DNA of 39,614 nucleotides from a virus: the IMG/VR virus record IMGVR_UViG_3300043811_000172, positions 1 to 39,614 of that record. The stretch is one strand, 5' to 3'. The notes below the pieces were generated by a model. It saw nothing but the letters and a program-made list of their open reading frames with translations. It was not told the DNA's origin and ran no database searches. Shown piece by piece: positions 1-8,936 of the stretch (positions within the stretch are counted from its first letter, which is position 1; every line of letters starts with the position of its first letter). The position numbers were made by a program, and so were the translations under genes.

Positions 1-730
1 CATAAATAAATTGTCCTGTTTGTACTTGAGTTTGTTGGGCATAGCGGGCATCGGCGGTGGTTTGACTAATTTTTTGAGTGAGTGTTTCATTAATGAAATT
101 TGGGTTAGTAGTAAGATAGGCTGTAATATTGCCACTAGTAATTTGGGTTTGACCATTGGCAACTGTTACAACAAAGCCTCCTACATAACCTGTATCCGGT
201 GTAGGTGTTGTTTGCGTGCCAGTTGGTGCGGCGACACCGGCTTTTGCTTGAATAGAAACTTGATCTTGTCTAACCGTATTATTGGCAGCGCCTGTATTAT
301 TAGGTCCACTCCAAGGCGCAGCAGGATTGCTTGCATTGTAATAAGTTAAAACCGTACTACCGCCATCTGCTTCATTGAATCCAAATTGAATTAAATAATT
401 TTGACTATAGCCACCCGTTCCAGGCGGTGTAATGGCAATTGTTGTAGTATTAAGATTAACACCTTGCTTCAAAATATTATTAGTATCGGTTCCTAAATCA
501 CCATAAGCATTAGGATCTATTTCTTCAACCGCATAAATTTCACAAGCGCTTACTACAACATTTAATGACGCAGGACTTGCAGGACTACATGTTGCATTAT
601 TAACCAAAGTATTACTCAACCCTAAGATTGCGGCAGAGAGCTTAGCAAGCCCAACATATGCATCTTTATTAGTTGATAATAAATCAGTATCCAGCGGGAT
701 AGCTCCGCTATATGCGAATTGACGATCCAT
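1..730 (-). CDS. Tail fibre protein, N-terminal part (runs off the window)
   Basis: The reading frame opens with ATG at 730 behind AAGGAAAT and stays open to the window edge (about 243 residues), so the C-terminus is missing. It starts MDRQFAYSGAIPLDTDLL and continues with motifs such as YVGLAKLSAAILG, YNASNPAAPWSGPNNTG and TPDTGYVGGFVVTVANGQT. From family knowledge, this N-terminal pattern is typical of tail fibres of BcepMu-type phages, where it anchors the fibre to the baseplate. It follows the gpI-like gene, the usual place for the receptor-binding fibre. The receptor-binding end cannot be judged. Confidence 0.85.
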   Translation of the reverse strand, partial: MDRQFAYSGAIPLDTDLLSTNKDAYVGLAKLSAAILGLSNTLVNNATCSPASPASLNVVVSACEIYAVEEIDPNAYGDLGTDTNNILKQGVNLNTTTIAITPPGTGGYSQNYLIQFGFNEADGGSTVLTYYNASNPAAPWSGPNNTGAANNTVRQDQVSIQAKAGVAAPTGTQTTPTPDTGYVGGFVVTVANGQTQITSGNITAYLTTNPNFINETLTQKISQTTADARYAQQTQVQTGQFIY

Positions 731-791
731 TTTTATAATTTCCTTTTAGGTATGCTATAGGTTTAAAATAGGTTTAAATTGAACCTATTTA

Positions 792-1469
792 TTAAGATGG
801 ATTTACTATTTGAGTCCAGCACACAGTGCCTTCAACTTTAGTTGCATTGATAGCTTGATAAATTTGTGCAGCATTAAGAGCGCTTGTTTCATTTTCTTTG
901 TTTGACCAAACTTCTAAACTACCTGGTGTACTCCAAGCGCCTGTTGCGATATTCCATCCAGCAACATTTGCAATACTTGAAACGACAGGACTAAATACTT
1001 TAATAAAACATTGATAAGGGACATTTAAATCAGACCAACCACCTGCTACGTTATAACCACAACCTGCAATTGAATATCCACCGCAATCTAAAGGTCTATT
1101 TGGCTCAAAAATAATAGGAGGAATACCGGTTAAGATAGTGAGAATATTGATCATCGCTTGACGCGTTGCACGCTGTGGGATGATGCTTGCTAATATTCTC
1201 GCACGATAACTGGTATCACTTTCATTCATGCCCCTTTGAAAATTATTAAATCCAAAAAAATCATTCGCTATTTGATCTAGATTAATGTCGGTTGCAGTTG
1301 TTATACGCATTTGTAATTCTACATAGGCGCTTTCGCTATAAAGCAAAGAACCTACATAGGCAAATGCATTTAATAAACCGGTTAAAATGGGAGTTAAATC
1401 CATTCCAAACCAAGGAGGCAAAACGGCATTGATCCGTGCTAAAACATCTGCTTGATCCCCTGTTGCCAT
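792..1469 (-). CDS. Baseplate protein, Mu gp48 / P2 gpI-like
   Basis: A 225-residue protein with MATGDQADVL at the start and the central motif SYRARILASIIPQRATRQAM, typical of the peripheral baseplate protein that links wedge and tail fibre. The C-terminal half is rich in Gly, Cys and aromatic residues (DCGGYSIAGCGYN). It lies directly after the gpJ-like gene (12-base gap) and before the fibre, matching the J-I-fibre order of Mu and P2 relatives. The family assignment rests on length, motifs and position. The exact subfamily is uncertain. Confidence 0.75.
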   Translation of the reverse strand: MATGDQADVLARINAVLPPWFGMDLTPILTGLLNAFAYVGSLLYSESAYVELQMRITTATDINLDQIANDFFGFNNFQRGMNESDTSYRARILASIIPQRATRQAMINILTILTGIPPIIFEPNRPLDCGGYSIAGCGYNVAGGWSDLNVPYQCFIKVFSPVVSSIANVAGWNIATGAWSTPGSLEVWSNKENETSALNAAQIYQAINATKVEGTVCWTQIVNPS

Positions 1470-1480
1470 TGTTAGAATCT

Positions 1481-2608
1481 CTAATTGATAGTGATGGATA
1501 CAACTTTGATGATATGTTCTGCATTAGCAGTAAGGTCGCTTGTTCCACTATTCAATGTAACGCTTGTTACATTTAAAACACCTGGTGTTGAATCATATGC
1601 AACTTGAGCTAAACGGGTGTAATAGAGTGTTTCGCCTAATGTAAGCGTATTAATGTAGGTTGTTAATGCGGCTGAAACAATTGCAGCAACCGCACTATGC
1701 GTATAACCTGATGCAGCGACGACGGTCATCACAACGGTTGCATTAGTGATGACAGGCGCAAATACGCCATACGTAATAGTTAAACCGCGAACAGCTTCAA
1801 TCGCGCTATTCACATTTGCTAACAGTCCACCGGATGGATTGCCTGTGCCATCGTCAACAACTACGAAAAAATATCCGTATTGCGTTGAACCGTTATAAGC
1901 TTGATTTTCTGTAATAGTAAAATCGACAACGCCTTGAACTTGACTTACCGCATAAGAAATAGCTGCATTTGTAGCCTTACTAAGAGAGGCTAAATAGGCA
2001 ACAAAGCGAACTCTAAAGGCGGCATCTGTTTCTGAATTTAAAGCATTAGTAAAGGCACTTGCATTATTAACAGTATCAACATAGGCAATAGGTGTCGTAA
2101 TGACATTTATTGAATTAGCAATAGCATTTCCTTGTGTTCCTGCATTATTAGCTTGAACAGTGACATTAATGCTACTGGTGCTAACCGTGATAACATAACC
2201 ATTTAATCCAGCATTATAATTTGGATTAGTGGTATCTAAAATGACAGTATAAGTTTGCGCACCATTAGTGGTTTGAACTTGTGCGCCAACAGGAACGACT
2301 GCTTGTGCGGTTGTAGTTGCTCTTGAAAAAGTAACAGTTCCTAACGCTTGAGTAGCTGGTAATCTAGTAAATCCAAAATCTGCCATCCAACTATCTAAAT
2401 CAGTACCATTACTTGTTGCAGCTCGCGCTAATGATAAAATATAAACATCTAACCCTTGTAACCACAAGGCAACGGCTGATGCATTTGCTTGCATTAAAGC
2501 AAGTAAAACTGATCCTGTCGAAAAATCTAATAAACTTGAAGAACTCGCTTGTGCTGCTGCAATTTCATTCTGAACAATTGTGTTAAAACTTTGCGTATTT
2601 AATGGCAT
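1481..2608 (-). CDS. Baseplate J-like protein (Mu gp47-like wedge)
   Basis: A 375-residue protein with the gpJ/gp47 pattern: an N-terminal segment with LLDFSTGSVLLALMQANA, then DLDSWMADFGFTRLPA, a beta-rich segment with VPVGAQVQTTNGAQTYTV, and a conserved middle part ALNSETDAAFRVRFVAYLAS. In the family this protein joins the central hub to the peripheral baseplate and helps start sheath contraction. The ATG lies one base after the stop of the GP46-like gene, so translation is probably coupled. Length and order are normal. Confidence 0.9.
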   Translation of the reverse strand: MPLNTQSFNTIVQNEIAAAQASSSSLLDFSTGSVLLALMQANASAVALWLQGLDVYILSLARAATSNGTDLDSWMADFGFTRLPATQALGTVTFSRATTTAQAVVPVGAQVQTTNGAQTYTVILDTTNPNYNAGLNGYVITVSTSSINVTVQANNAGTQGNAIANSINVITTPIAYVDTVNNASAFTNALNSETDAAFRVRFVAYLASLSKATNAAISYAVSQVQGVVDFTITENQAYNGSTQYGYFFVVVDDGTGNPSGGLLANVNSAIEAVRGLTITYGVFAPVITNATVVMTVVAASGYTHSAVAAIVSAALTTYINTLTLGETLYYTRLAQVAYDSTPGVLNVTSVTLNSGTSDLTANAEHIIKVVSITIN

Positions 2609-2609
2609 A

Positions 2610-2968
2610 TTAATTGCTCACAGAAAAAGTTAAAACTTGCAACGTAGTTGTAGGCGCATCGATATAATCAATTTGGCAAAATAATGTATTTTGATTAGCT
2701 GTTAATATGATAGTTGGCGGTGGCGTTTGAGCAACGCTACTTTCTAAATACATTTGCGATTTATTTGTGTTAATAAAGATTGTGATAAGGGTTGACCTAC
2801 GAATTGTGGCAATCCTGCCCCATAAGTTAATTCCCAGATATAATCACCTGGGTTAGTCAATAAGCGCCTTAAAATTCTTTGCTGACTTAATGTAATACCA
2901 TCTGTAAGTAAAATATCTCCATTGGATGCAACGCTTAAATCATTGCCGAAATAGTGATAGCAATCCAT
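2610..2968 (-). CDS. GP46-like baseplate protein, frame disrupted by one base
   Basis: Frame 1 opens at 2968 (MDCYHYFGNDLS) and carries the family signature RILRRLLTNPGDYIWELTYG and AGLPQFVGQPLSQSL, but ends after 74 residues at 2744. The -1 frame continues from about 2759 (SQMYLESSVAQTPPP) to a stop at 2610, giving the expected second half with QIDYIDAPTT. Adding one A to the AAA run at 2760-2762 restores one protein of about 119 residues, close to family length. No classical slippery heptamer is present. A sequence error or a recent deletion is likelier than programmed frameshifting. The restored stop lies one base before the gpJ start. Confidence 0.8.
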
Positions 2969-2980
2969 TCTATAATTCCA

Positions 2981-3589
2981 TTACATAGGTTGATTTGGAT
3001 CGAGCGTATTTGAGCCACCAGCCATGACACCGCCATGCGTATGTGAATCATATATGCTACGCATTAAGCGCATATTATTGGTATTAGTTCCTGATTGATC
3101 GAGAATATCACCGGTTGCCGTTATATTTCCGGTTAAAACAATATTGCCATTAATATTAATGTTCGTTGGATTTGAGTTGCTATCTAACGCAGTAATAGAA
3201 ATGGTTCCATCATTTTTGAATTTTAAAAAAGTGCCTGTTTTATGAATCATCCAAGTTTCACCTTCAGGTGGACCAGGATTAACTGGCGTATCGATGCTAT
3301 TGAATATGGAACCGGTAATAAACCCAGTGCTTAAATCCCCTTCTTGAAAGTGCACCATAACCATATCACCGGCACGAGGCGCTGAATAGAATCCCCAACC
3401 AATCCCTACATTAAAGGTCACAATAGGCAGATAATTTGTGATTAAACCATCAGGTTGAAGAGTAACTTTTGAAGTATAAGTATTAGGGTCATATCCAGAT
3501 ATTATACCAATACGTGTTTGAGTGAATGTACTTAAAACAGCAATGACTTGCTGCTTTATTATGTTATTAATTTTATCAATCGGTAGCAT
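2981..3589 (-). CDS. Baseplate spike / assembly protein V (Mu gp45-like)
   Basis: A 202-residue protein. The N-terminal helical part (MLPIDKINNIIKQQ) is followed by an OB-like domain with FYSAPRAGDMVMVHFQEGD, then a repetitive beta region (NININGNIVLTGNITATGDI) and a C-terminal tip with SIYDSHTHGG. The HTH histidine pair at the end resembles the metal-binding apex of P2 gpV-type membrane-piercing spikes. It overlaps the upstream hub gene by 14 bases, implying coupled translation. Assignment to the gpV/gp45 class is firm; the metal site is inferred from family knowledge. Confidence 0.88.
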   Translation of the reverse strand: MLPIDKINNIIKQQVIAVLSTFTQTRIGIISGYDPNTYTSKVTLQPDGLITNYLPIVTFNVGIGWGFYSAPRAGDMVMVHFQEGDLSTGFITGSIFNSIDTPVNPGPPEGETWMIHKTGTFLKFKNDGTISITALDSNSNPTNININGNIVLTGNITATGDILDQSGTNTNNMRLMRSIYDSHTHGGVMAGGSNTLDPNQPM

Positions 3590-4760
3590 TAGATATGGTC
3601 ACAGAATAAGGTGTTTGATTGTTAGCTTCAATATTCATAGTAAAGCCACCATTAAAATTCATTTCTCGTGTTATATTTTTCACATAATAACTTTGATCAA
3701 AAATAGTTCCTGTTCCTTTTACAGCAATGCTAGATTGTGGTGTTACTAAATTATCAGCAGGCATTCTAATGTTGACGGTCATTTCATGCTGGCTTATTTC
3801 TTGTAATAAGGCTTGTGCTTTTTGCTTGCATTGATCTTGAGATAAATTTGCAAATTGAAAATAATAAGTTTGCGTATCTTTAGGCAAAGTTACTTTATGT
3901 ATTAATGTTGCTGTTGCATTATAAGTTACTTTATCATTTATATTCCAACTAGAAACATTCACAATAATATTTTTTGCTAAACGATAATTTCTAGTAAATG
4001 TAATTTGCTCAACATTAGTAACAGGCAATGATGCAGTTGTCGTATAATATGGCACTGCAATCGTAATTTGATATGGCAATGCCGTTGAAGATCGTGGTTG
4101 AAAATAAAGAGTGCTACCTATAACAAATGTATCAAAATTTTCTTGTCTTGCTAAAAAAACAATTAAATCCCATTCTGTTATAAGTGAATTTAATAAGGCA
4201 GCATTATTCTGAAAAATGACGCCCACTTGTGTAGTTGTGTTCGTTACCTGAGATGATAGACTATTTGTGGTTGCTAATTGCGTTACAACCTGACTGCTTG
4301 TTAAATTTTGTATGGAAGCTAAATCAATGTCTGGCGCTTGATAAATAGTTGCCTTAACTTTCTTTTCCTGAAAATAAGCTACATAATCACGCCCACTAAT
4401 CAGGATATGCGTATTTTCTATATCTAACTTTAAATCATCCGCACTACCTAATACTAATAAGGGTACATCGCTTGGTGTTGCATTATTAGCAACAACTTGT
4501 TGAGGGATTCCCCCATTAATCTGCACCTTTAAAGGTGATGATTGTAATAAAATAGGTAAAGGTAAAGTTTTTGGTAATGAGCTAACAGGTATCGTAACTC
4601 TAAAAGTGCTTGCTGACGAATATCTAGAATTACTAACCTCAAAGCTTTCCCATGGCACATTAATACTATTTAATAATACAAATCCACGTGGGGCGCGTAA
4701 TTGGCTGATAGGGGATGGATTATTAACACTATATTGTGTTTGTTGTCCTGATAATGACAT
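3576..4760 (-). CDS. Baseplate hub protein (Mu gp44 / P2 gpD-like)
   Basis: A 394-residue protein with ATG directly after the stop of the LysM-like gene (TAAATG). It has the hub layout: N-terminal beta domain with FEVSNSRYSSASTFRVTIP, a middle part with ILISGRDYVAYFQEKKVKA, and a C-terminal part with QCKQKAQALLQEISQHEMTV and MPADNLVTPQSSIAVKGTG. In Mu and P2 this protein forms the ring that holds the spike. It sits between LysM-like and spike genes as expected. I recognise the fold class more surely than a named family. Confidence 0.8.
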   Translation of the reverse strand: MSLSGQQTQYSVNNPSPISQLRAPRGFVLLNSINVPWESFEVSNSRYSSASTFRVTIPVSSLPKTLPLPILLQSSPLKVQINGGIPQQVVANNATPSDVPLLVLGSADDLKLDIENTHILISGRDYVAYFQEKKVKATIYQAPDIDLASIQNLTSSQVVTQLATTNSLSSQVTNTTTQVGVIFQNNAALLNSLITEWDLIVFLARQENFDTFVIGSTLYFQPRSSTALPYQITIAVPYYTTTASLPVTNVEQITFTRNYRLAKNIIVNVSSWNINDKVTYNATATLIHKVTLPKDTQTYYFQFANLSQDQCKQKAQALLQEISQHEMTVNIRMPADNLVTPQSSIAVKGTGTIFDQSYYVKNITREMNFNGGFTMNIEANNQTPYSVTISNATD

Positions 4761-5081
4761 TTACAGAATCCCGCCTGTATCTTGCTGGTTCCATGGTGGT
4801 ATTAACAATGTAATAGGACTTGTAATAAAAGGATCATTTAAATTGTTAGCATTAGCAATTACAGGCCATTGCGTTGCATCGCCATAATATAACGCTGATA
4901 ATTTAAACAAGGTTGTATTAAAAACGGTTATCGTAATTGCATTTGGCGGTGCATTAATGATACTTAAATTTGCTTGGATACGTTGTAAATAAAATTGCAA
5001 AGTATAAAGTTGCCAGTAATTATATTGATCCGTTGCTTGCAAAGCTTCATTTTCTGATGGAACAAATGTAGATGAGCTCAT
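4761..5081 (-). CDS. LysM-domain baseplate/tail protein (gpX-like)
   Basis: A 106-residue protein whose C-terminal 55 residues carry a LysM-like pattern: LFKLSALYYGDATQWPVIANAN, split here as LFKLSALYYGD and ATQWPVIANAN, then DPFITSPITLLIPPW. In contractile phages small LysM proteins such as P2 gpX or T4 gp53 clamp tail tube, hub and wedges. The start ATG overlaps the stop of the 5078-5716 gene (ATGA), and the stop abuts the hub ATG. The N-terminal half, with YWQLYTLQFYLQRIQ, is unassigned. Confidence 0.75.
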   Translation of the reverse strand: MSSSTFVPSENEALQATDQYNYWQLYTLQFYLQRIQANLSIINAPPNAITITVFNTTLFKLSALYYGDATQWPVIANANNLNDPFITSPITLLIPPWNQQDTGGIL

Positions 5082-5716
5082 GAGCTTGTTCCAAATAAAC
5101 GATTAGCCAAGGGAGCAATCGCAGCTTCTACTGCACTAATAGCGCTATTTAATGGTGCGGTTATCGTAGCAATAAGACTAGGCGCTGCACCATTAAAAGT
5201 AGGAACTGCTTGTATTGCGCTTGTCAAAGTTTGCATTGAACTATTAACGCTTGAATTGTTTACATTTGCAGCTAATTGATTTGCTGTTGTCAGATCACCA
5301 TTAATTGCCTCATTAAAGCCGACTAAGCTATGTATATTTAATGGATTTGCACCATCACTGATGACTTTTAAAGTGATTTCATATCTAACATTATAATAAC
5401 GTTCGGTATAGCTCACAAAATTTTGTATAACAACATTATAAGAAAGGGTAAACCAATTAAGTACTAATTGTTGTCCCCCTGCGCGCAACTGATTTAATGA
5501 TTGCGCACGCGTTAATGCATCGGAACCATACATGCGGCCTTTCCATGTGATATCAATATCATTCTTGCCTAATGAATCAATAACACGATTGCCGCCAATG
5601 AGATTGTGCTGAACTAATTTCTGTTCACCACCAAAATTAATATCCTCGGGTATTTCTAAATTCTGAAAGACAAAACTTGTGCCATTAGCACTTGTTAATT
5701 GAATTAAAGTATCCAT
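5078..5716 (-). CDS. Tail/baseplate protein, DNA-circularisation (Mu gp43)-like
   Basis: A 212-residue protein with the N-terminal pattern LEIPEDINFGGEQKLVQHNL, followed by RVIDSLGKNDIDITWKGRMY and an aromatic-rich beta segment. This resembles the N-terminal domain of the family misleadingly named DNA circularisation protein (Mu gp43), a hub-proximal tail component. The C-terminal 80 residues are Ala/Asn/Ser-rich and low in complexity. It lies between tape measure and LysM-like gene, where Mu relatives carry gp43. Shorter than Mu gp43, so the family name is moderately certain. Confidence 0.65.
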   Translation of the reverse strand: MDTLIQLTSANGTSFVFQNLEIPEDINFGGEQKLVQHNLIGGNRVIDSLGKNDIDITWKGRMYGSDALTRAQSLNQLRAGGQQLVLNWFTLSYNVVIQNFVSYTERYYNVRYEITLKVISDGANPLNIHSLVGFNEAINGDLTTANQLAANVNNSSVNSSMQTLTSAIQAVPTFNGAAPSLIATITAPLNSAISAVEAAIAPLANRLFGTSS

Positions 5717-5720
5717 AGGA

Positions 5721-7682
5721 TTAAGTTATTCCATATGAATTTGCAATCGTTGGCATTGGACCTAAGCTTGTATCAAATTGACTGGATCCATTAGGAACAT
5801 GACTTGCTGAATCAGCAATATGCGTTGCCACTGCGTGAGCGACTTTTCTTCCATCCATATTGATATGAACATGAATAGGTTGTGCTTTATTTAAAGGCAA
5901 ATGATTTGCAGCTATATTTTTAATTGGAGGACTTGGCATAATAATGTGAGGAAGTGTTGTGCTTGGACTTTTTATTAAATTCCTTCCAAAATTAAATAAT
6001 GATTCAAGTTTACTCGCCGGATTTAATAAAAATGATCCTACCTCACCTATGGTATTTGCTACTTTAGTTGTTTTAGGATGTGATGCAGAAAATGTATGAA
6101 GCCATGAGGTTGCTGATTTGTAAAGTGATTCAATTGAATGGGCTAAATAACTGAAAACTTCACCTAATTGTTTTATTTTAACTTTTACAACATCCCAATG
6201 TTTATATAATTCATAAAGTGCGACCCCTAATAATACGATTGAACCTACAATTAATAACATTGGTATATTAATTGCTAAAATACCTGATGCGACCATAGGT
6301 AGGTATGTTATAAGCAATTGAATTGGGATGAATAATCCAACCAATGCAGCTCTCAACATAATAAAAGTACCGCCTAATATTAAAAATGCTGAGAATCCTA
6401 ATACTAATTTTTCAATCAACGCAACAGTTCCTTGATGACTATGAACGTATAATGTTAAATCACGAATTTTATCAGCGAATACACCCATAACATCCGTTGC
6501 ATCTGGCAATAATGCATAACCTAATTCAGTAAATAGACTATTTAAATTGCTTAAGGATCGACTTACTTGCATGCTTAATAATGTATTTAATTGTTTGAAT
6601 TGCTCAGACAATACGGGCATCTTATCAAAAGATTTATTTAACTCCTCAAGTTGTTTTCTACCCTCTGTAGTTGAAAGGGCAGCAGCAATTCTTGTTCCTG
6701 TCGTTGCTAAGGTTTGTGCAAAAATAGTTGCGATTTCACCTGTTGCGACATTAGGTTTTTTTGTTGCATATTCTTTATTGACGAAATTTCCTAAAATAGA
6801 AAGCCATTTTTGAGTATCAAACTTTCCATTATTTAAAAATTGAGGAATATTGTTTTTAGTTAAACCAATTTTCTCTAGATTCTCGCCACTTTTTCCAGGC
6901 AATAATCCCGCCCATAAAATACCTTTTCCCATACTTCTATTAATTGCCGATAGAAGCTGAGATCCTGCGCGAGTGCCTTCAATGCCCATTCTATTTAATG
7001 CAGCAAACAACAACATGCTTTGTTGCGGCGAGACACCCAGTAGGTTCCCTAATGTTCCTTGAGCATATTTTTCTGCATTTAATACTTTAGTAATATCACC
7101 AGGCATGATTAAACTAATTTTAGATAATAAATCTAAGTTTTCTTTAATAGATTTAGGGTCTGTTTTTTCACCGGTCAAATGAACTAATTGCAATGCTTGC
7201 GTTACAGAGGTTTGGATTGGGGTGTTTTTCATTTTTAATTGAACAGCGGCAAATTCAGAAAACATAGGTAGAACATCTTGAATTTGCGCTAAAGTCGCAT
7301 TCAATCCTAATGTTAATGTTTTTGCTGATGTTGCAATTTGCGTACTTGTAAAACCTGTAGTGCCTGCAATATCTTCTACAGCACCTCTAAACTTATACAT
7401 TTCATCTGTATTAGATTTTGTTTTTTCTTGTATAAAAGAGAGTTGTTGTTGTAATTTACTTGCTTGATTTACAGCGCCCAAAATAGGGGCTGCTATTAAA
7501 GCACCAAAACCTACTAATCCTGCGCCCGTTGCAATTTGTGATCTTAATGATGCTAGGCGTGCTTGAAAAACATCAGCTTGTTTATTTAATAGAGCAAATC
7601 TCTCACCCATTGCAAGCAAACCACGGCTTACATTTTCAACGAGTGAAAGTTTAATGCCAACTGAATAATCTTCAGAACTCAT
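5721..7682 (-). CDS. Tail tape measure protein (TP901 type)
   Basis: A 653-residue protein, the longest of the tail region after the sheath. The N-terminal coil (about residues 1-60) leads to a TP901-type core with YKFRGAVEDIAGTTGFTSTQ and GTLGNLLGVSPQQSMLLFAALNR (read as two motifs, GTLGNLLGVSPQQ and SMLLFAALNRMG). Hydrophobic segments near residues 420-490 look membrane-spanning (FSAFLILGGTFIMLRAAL). The protein sets tail length and may insert in the host membrane at DNA entry. The start ATG overlaps the previous stop (ATGA). Confidence 0.92.
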   Translation of the reverse strand: MSSEDYSVGIKLSLVENVSRGLLAMGERFALLNKQADVFQARLASLRSQIATGAGLVGFGALIAAPILGAVNQASKLQQQLSFIQEKTKSNTDEMYKFRGAVEDIAGTTGFTSTQIATSAKTLTLGLNATLAQIQDVLPMFSEFAAVQLKMKNTPIQTSVTQALQLVHLTGEKTDPKSIKENLDLLSKISLIMPGDITKVLNAEKYAQGTLGNLLGVSPQQSMLLFAALNRMGIEGTRAGSQLLSAINRSMGKGILWAGLLPGKSGENLEKIGLTKNNIPQFLNNGKFDTQKWLSILGNFVNKEYATKKPNVATGEIATIFAQTLATTGTRIAAALSTTEGRKQLEELNKSFDKMPVLSEQFKQLNTLLSMQVSRSLSNLNSLFTELGYALLPDATDVMGVFADKIRDLTLYVHSHQGTVALIEKLVLGFSAFLILGGTFIMLRAALVGLFIPIQLLITYLPMVASGILAINIPMLLIVGSIVLLGVALYELYKHWDVVKVKIKQLGEVFSYLAHSIESLYKSATSWLHTFSASHPKTTKVANTIGEVGSFLLNPASKLESLFNFGRNLIKSPSTTLPHIIMPSPPIKNIAANHLPLNKAQPIHVHINMDGRKVAHAVATHIADSASHVPNGSSQFDTSLGPMPTIANSYGIT

Positions 7683-8218
7683 AGTTCTATATCTCTATTA
7701 TAACCCAATCTACTACCAATATCGGATTCAATTATATTTCCGCCGGCAATCCCCATCATGGTTGCCATACCAAATATTTTTACAACGCTAGGTGCTTGTT
7801 TAAATGCAGCAGGTCCAATAAAAGGACGTGGGGGTATTCTAGATGTTCCAAATTCTTGAAATGCGCCTATAGGATTTTTGGTACCGATAACGGCTTCAAG
7901 CTTAGCGATATTAACTTCATATTCAATACTACGATATAATTCGCCTGTTAACATTAAAGGATTAAAATCTGAATTTAATGTTAATCCTATTTCATTATTG
8001 TCAACTAATCGCTGTTTGTATGATTTAGTAGAGTCTGCTAACTCTTCCCATGCCGAGAAAGGACCGATATTCGATTGTAAATGTCCTATTTGTTTTTTTG
8101 CATCACTTTGAATTATCTTTGATGCTAATTTTAATCCTTCCTCTATTGCTATAATCTCAACAGTCGCTGCTTTGATTAAATGCTTAGAAAAATCAAGAAG
8201 GCTATTAAAATTTTTCAT
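7679..8218 (-). CDS. HK97 gp10 / virion-morphogenesis-like tail protein
   Basis: A 179-residue protein with the diagnostic motif ELYRSIEYEV and GAFQEFGTSRIPPRPFIGPA, as in HK97 gp10-like and Mu gpG-like proteins that act at the head-tail or tail-completion interface. The N-terminal helix region is Lys/Ile rich. Its usual position is before the tail tube genes; here it lies between the tail-assembly chaperone and the tape measure, which is somewhat unusual. ATGA overlaps occur on both sides, so it is part of a tightly coupled operon. Confidence 0.75.
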   Translation of the reverse strand: MKNFNSLLDFSKHLIKAATVEIIAIEEGLKLASKIIQSDAKKQIGHLQSNIGPFSAWEELADSTKSYKQRLVDNNEIGLTLNSDFNPLMLTGELYRSIEYEVNIAKLEAVIGTKNPIGAFQEFGTSRIPPRPFIGPAAFKQAPSVVKIFGMATMMGIAGGNIIESDIGSRLGYNRDIEL

Positions 8219-8346
8219 TTATCAAACCATTCACCACCACAAATATTACATTTAATAAGATGCCCTGTTTTAATAAATGCTTTTTCTTCTTTATTTAAAT
8301 GAAAATACCAACAATAAAAGCTGAACATAAATTCAATCATAGTCAT
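8215..8346 (-). CDS. Small CxxC protein, unknown
   Basis: A 43-residue ORF starting MTMIEFMFSFYCWYFHLNK and ending with CNICGGEWFDK. Both ends overlap neighbours by ATGA: its ATG overlaps the stop of the frameshifted chaperone product (8343), and its TGA overlaps the ATG of the gp10-like gene. That tight coupling supports real translation. One CxxC pair could bind metal only as a dimer or with partners. I do not recognise the family. Confidence 0.6.
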   Translation of the reverse strand: MTMIEFMFSFYCWYFHLNKEEKAFIKTGHLIKCNICGGEWFDK

Positions 8347-8917
8347 TTCTCCAATGTATCGAATTCCATCCTTTGCCAATTAAATTTGGCACCTTCAAGT
8401 TCACCAAAAATAATATAAAAACCCTGCCGCATCATAGGACTTAAATTAAATGCGAACTCTTCCGATAATCCATTTTTTATTAACCATAAACATTCTCGAA
8501 ATGCAGGGTTTTCTACTATTTTTTTAGGTTATCAATATTCTCCTGTTGGTTTGAGCCTTGTTCTGCTAATAAAAATTCTTGTACTGCATTTTCAATGGCT
8601 CTTTTTCCATTGCGTGTTAATCTTTTAAATGATGCTCGAATACCAGCCAAATTACCAGGAACAGAAAATGGTTCCCCATCAATACTTTCAATATATAACA
8701 GGAGTGTTGCTTGAACGAGCATTGTTAAGTTAGAGGATTCTTTTCCTAATGCATTACTTAGATCAAATTCTTCTAATGGTGTAGGAATACATAATTTATA
8801 TACTACACCATCTTCATCAATAACTTCAGATGCTAATTTAGCTTTATTTTTTTCTATCATTTTTTCTGCAACAGATTGACTTTGATTTTCTTGAACATGT
8901 AACTTTGCTGAACTCAT
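8343..8917 (-). CDS. Tail assembly chaperone, long form made by -1 frameshift (GT-type)
   Basis: The 133-residue short form ends at the heptamer A AAA AAA followed at once by TAG. A -1 slip there continues in frame through IVENPAFRECLWLIKNGLS and EEFAFNLSPMMRQGF to a stop at 8343, adding 58 residues for about 191 in total. The extension has no start codon or Shine-Dalgarno site of its own at the junction, and its end overlaps the next gene by ATGA. Phage G/GT tail chaperones are classically made this way (lambda, Mu and others). An AGGAG lies 14 bases before the heptamer, similar to the stimulator in dnaX. Confidence 0.85.
8516..8917 (-). CDS. Tail assembly chaperone, short form (G-type)
   Basis: A 133-residue protein starting MSSAKLHVQENQ; I chose ATG 8917 over TTG 8920 because it is a stronger start and sits nine bases after AAGGA. 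The middle part, YKLCIPTPLEEFDLSNALG, and the C-terminal helices, NGKRAIENAVQEFLLAEQG, fit a helical tail chaperone. It lies between tube and tape measure, the standard place. It presumably coats the tape measure during assembly, with the long form recruiting tube subunits. Assignment rests on position and the frameshift more than on sequence. Confidence 0.8.
   Translation of the reverse strand: MSSAKLHVQENQSQSVAEKMIEKNKAKLASEVIDEDGVVYKLCIPTPLEEFDLSNALGKESSNLTMLVQATLLLYIESIDGEPFSVPGNLAGIRASFKRLTRNGKRAIENAVQEFLLAEQGSNQQENIDNLKK
8519..8525 (-). other. Programmed -1 frameshift heptamer A AAA AAA
   Basis: On the minus strand the zero-frame codons CTA AAA AAA TAG contain the X XXY YYZ heptamer AAAAAAA directly before a stop. 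An internal Shine-Dalgarno-like AGGAG lies 14 bases upstream, and a weak CATT/AATG hairpin is possible downstream. The -1 frame is open for 58 codons. Confidence 0.85.
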
Positions 8918-8936
8918 CAAATAATTTCCTTATTTT

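Noticed and set aside
2744-2775. Programmed frameshifting in the GP46-like gene
   Set aside because: No slippery heptamer fits the zero frame (ATA AAT CGC); a lost A is the simpler explanation.
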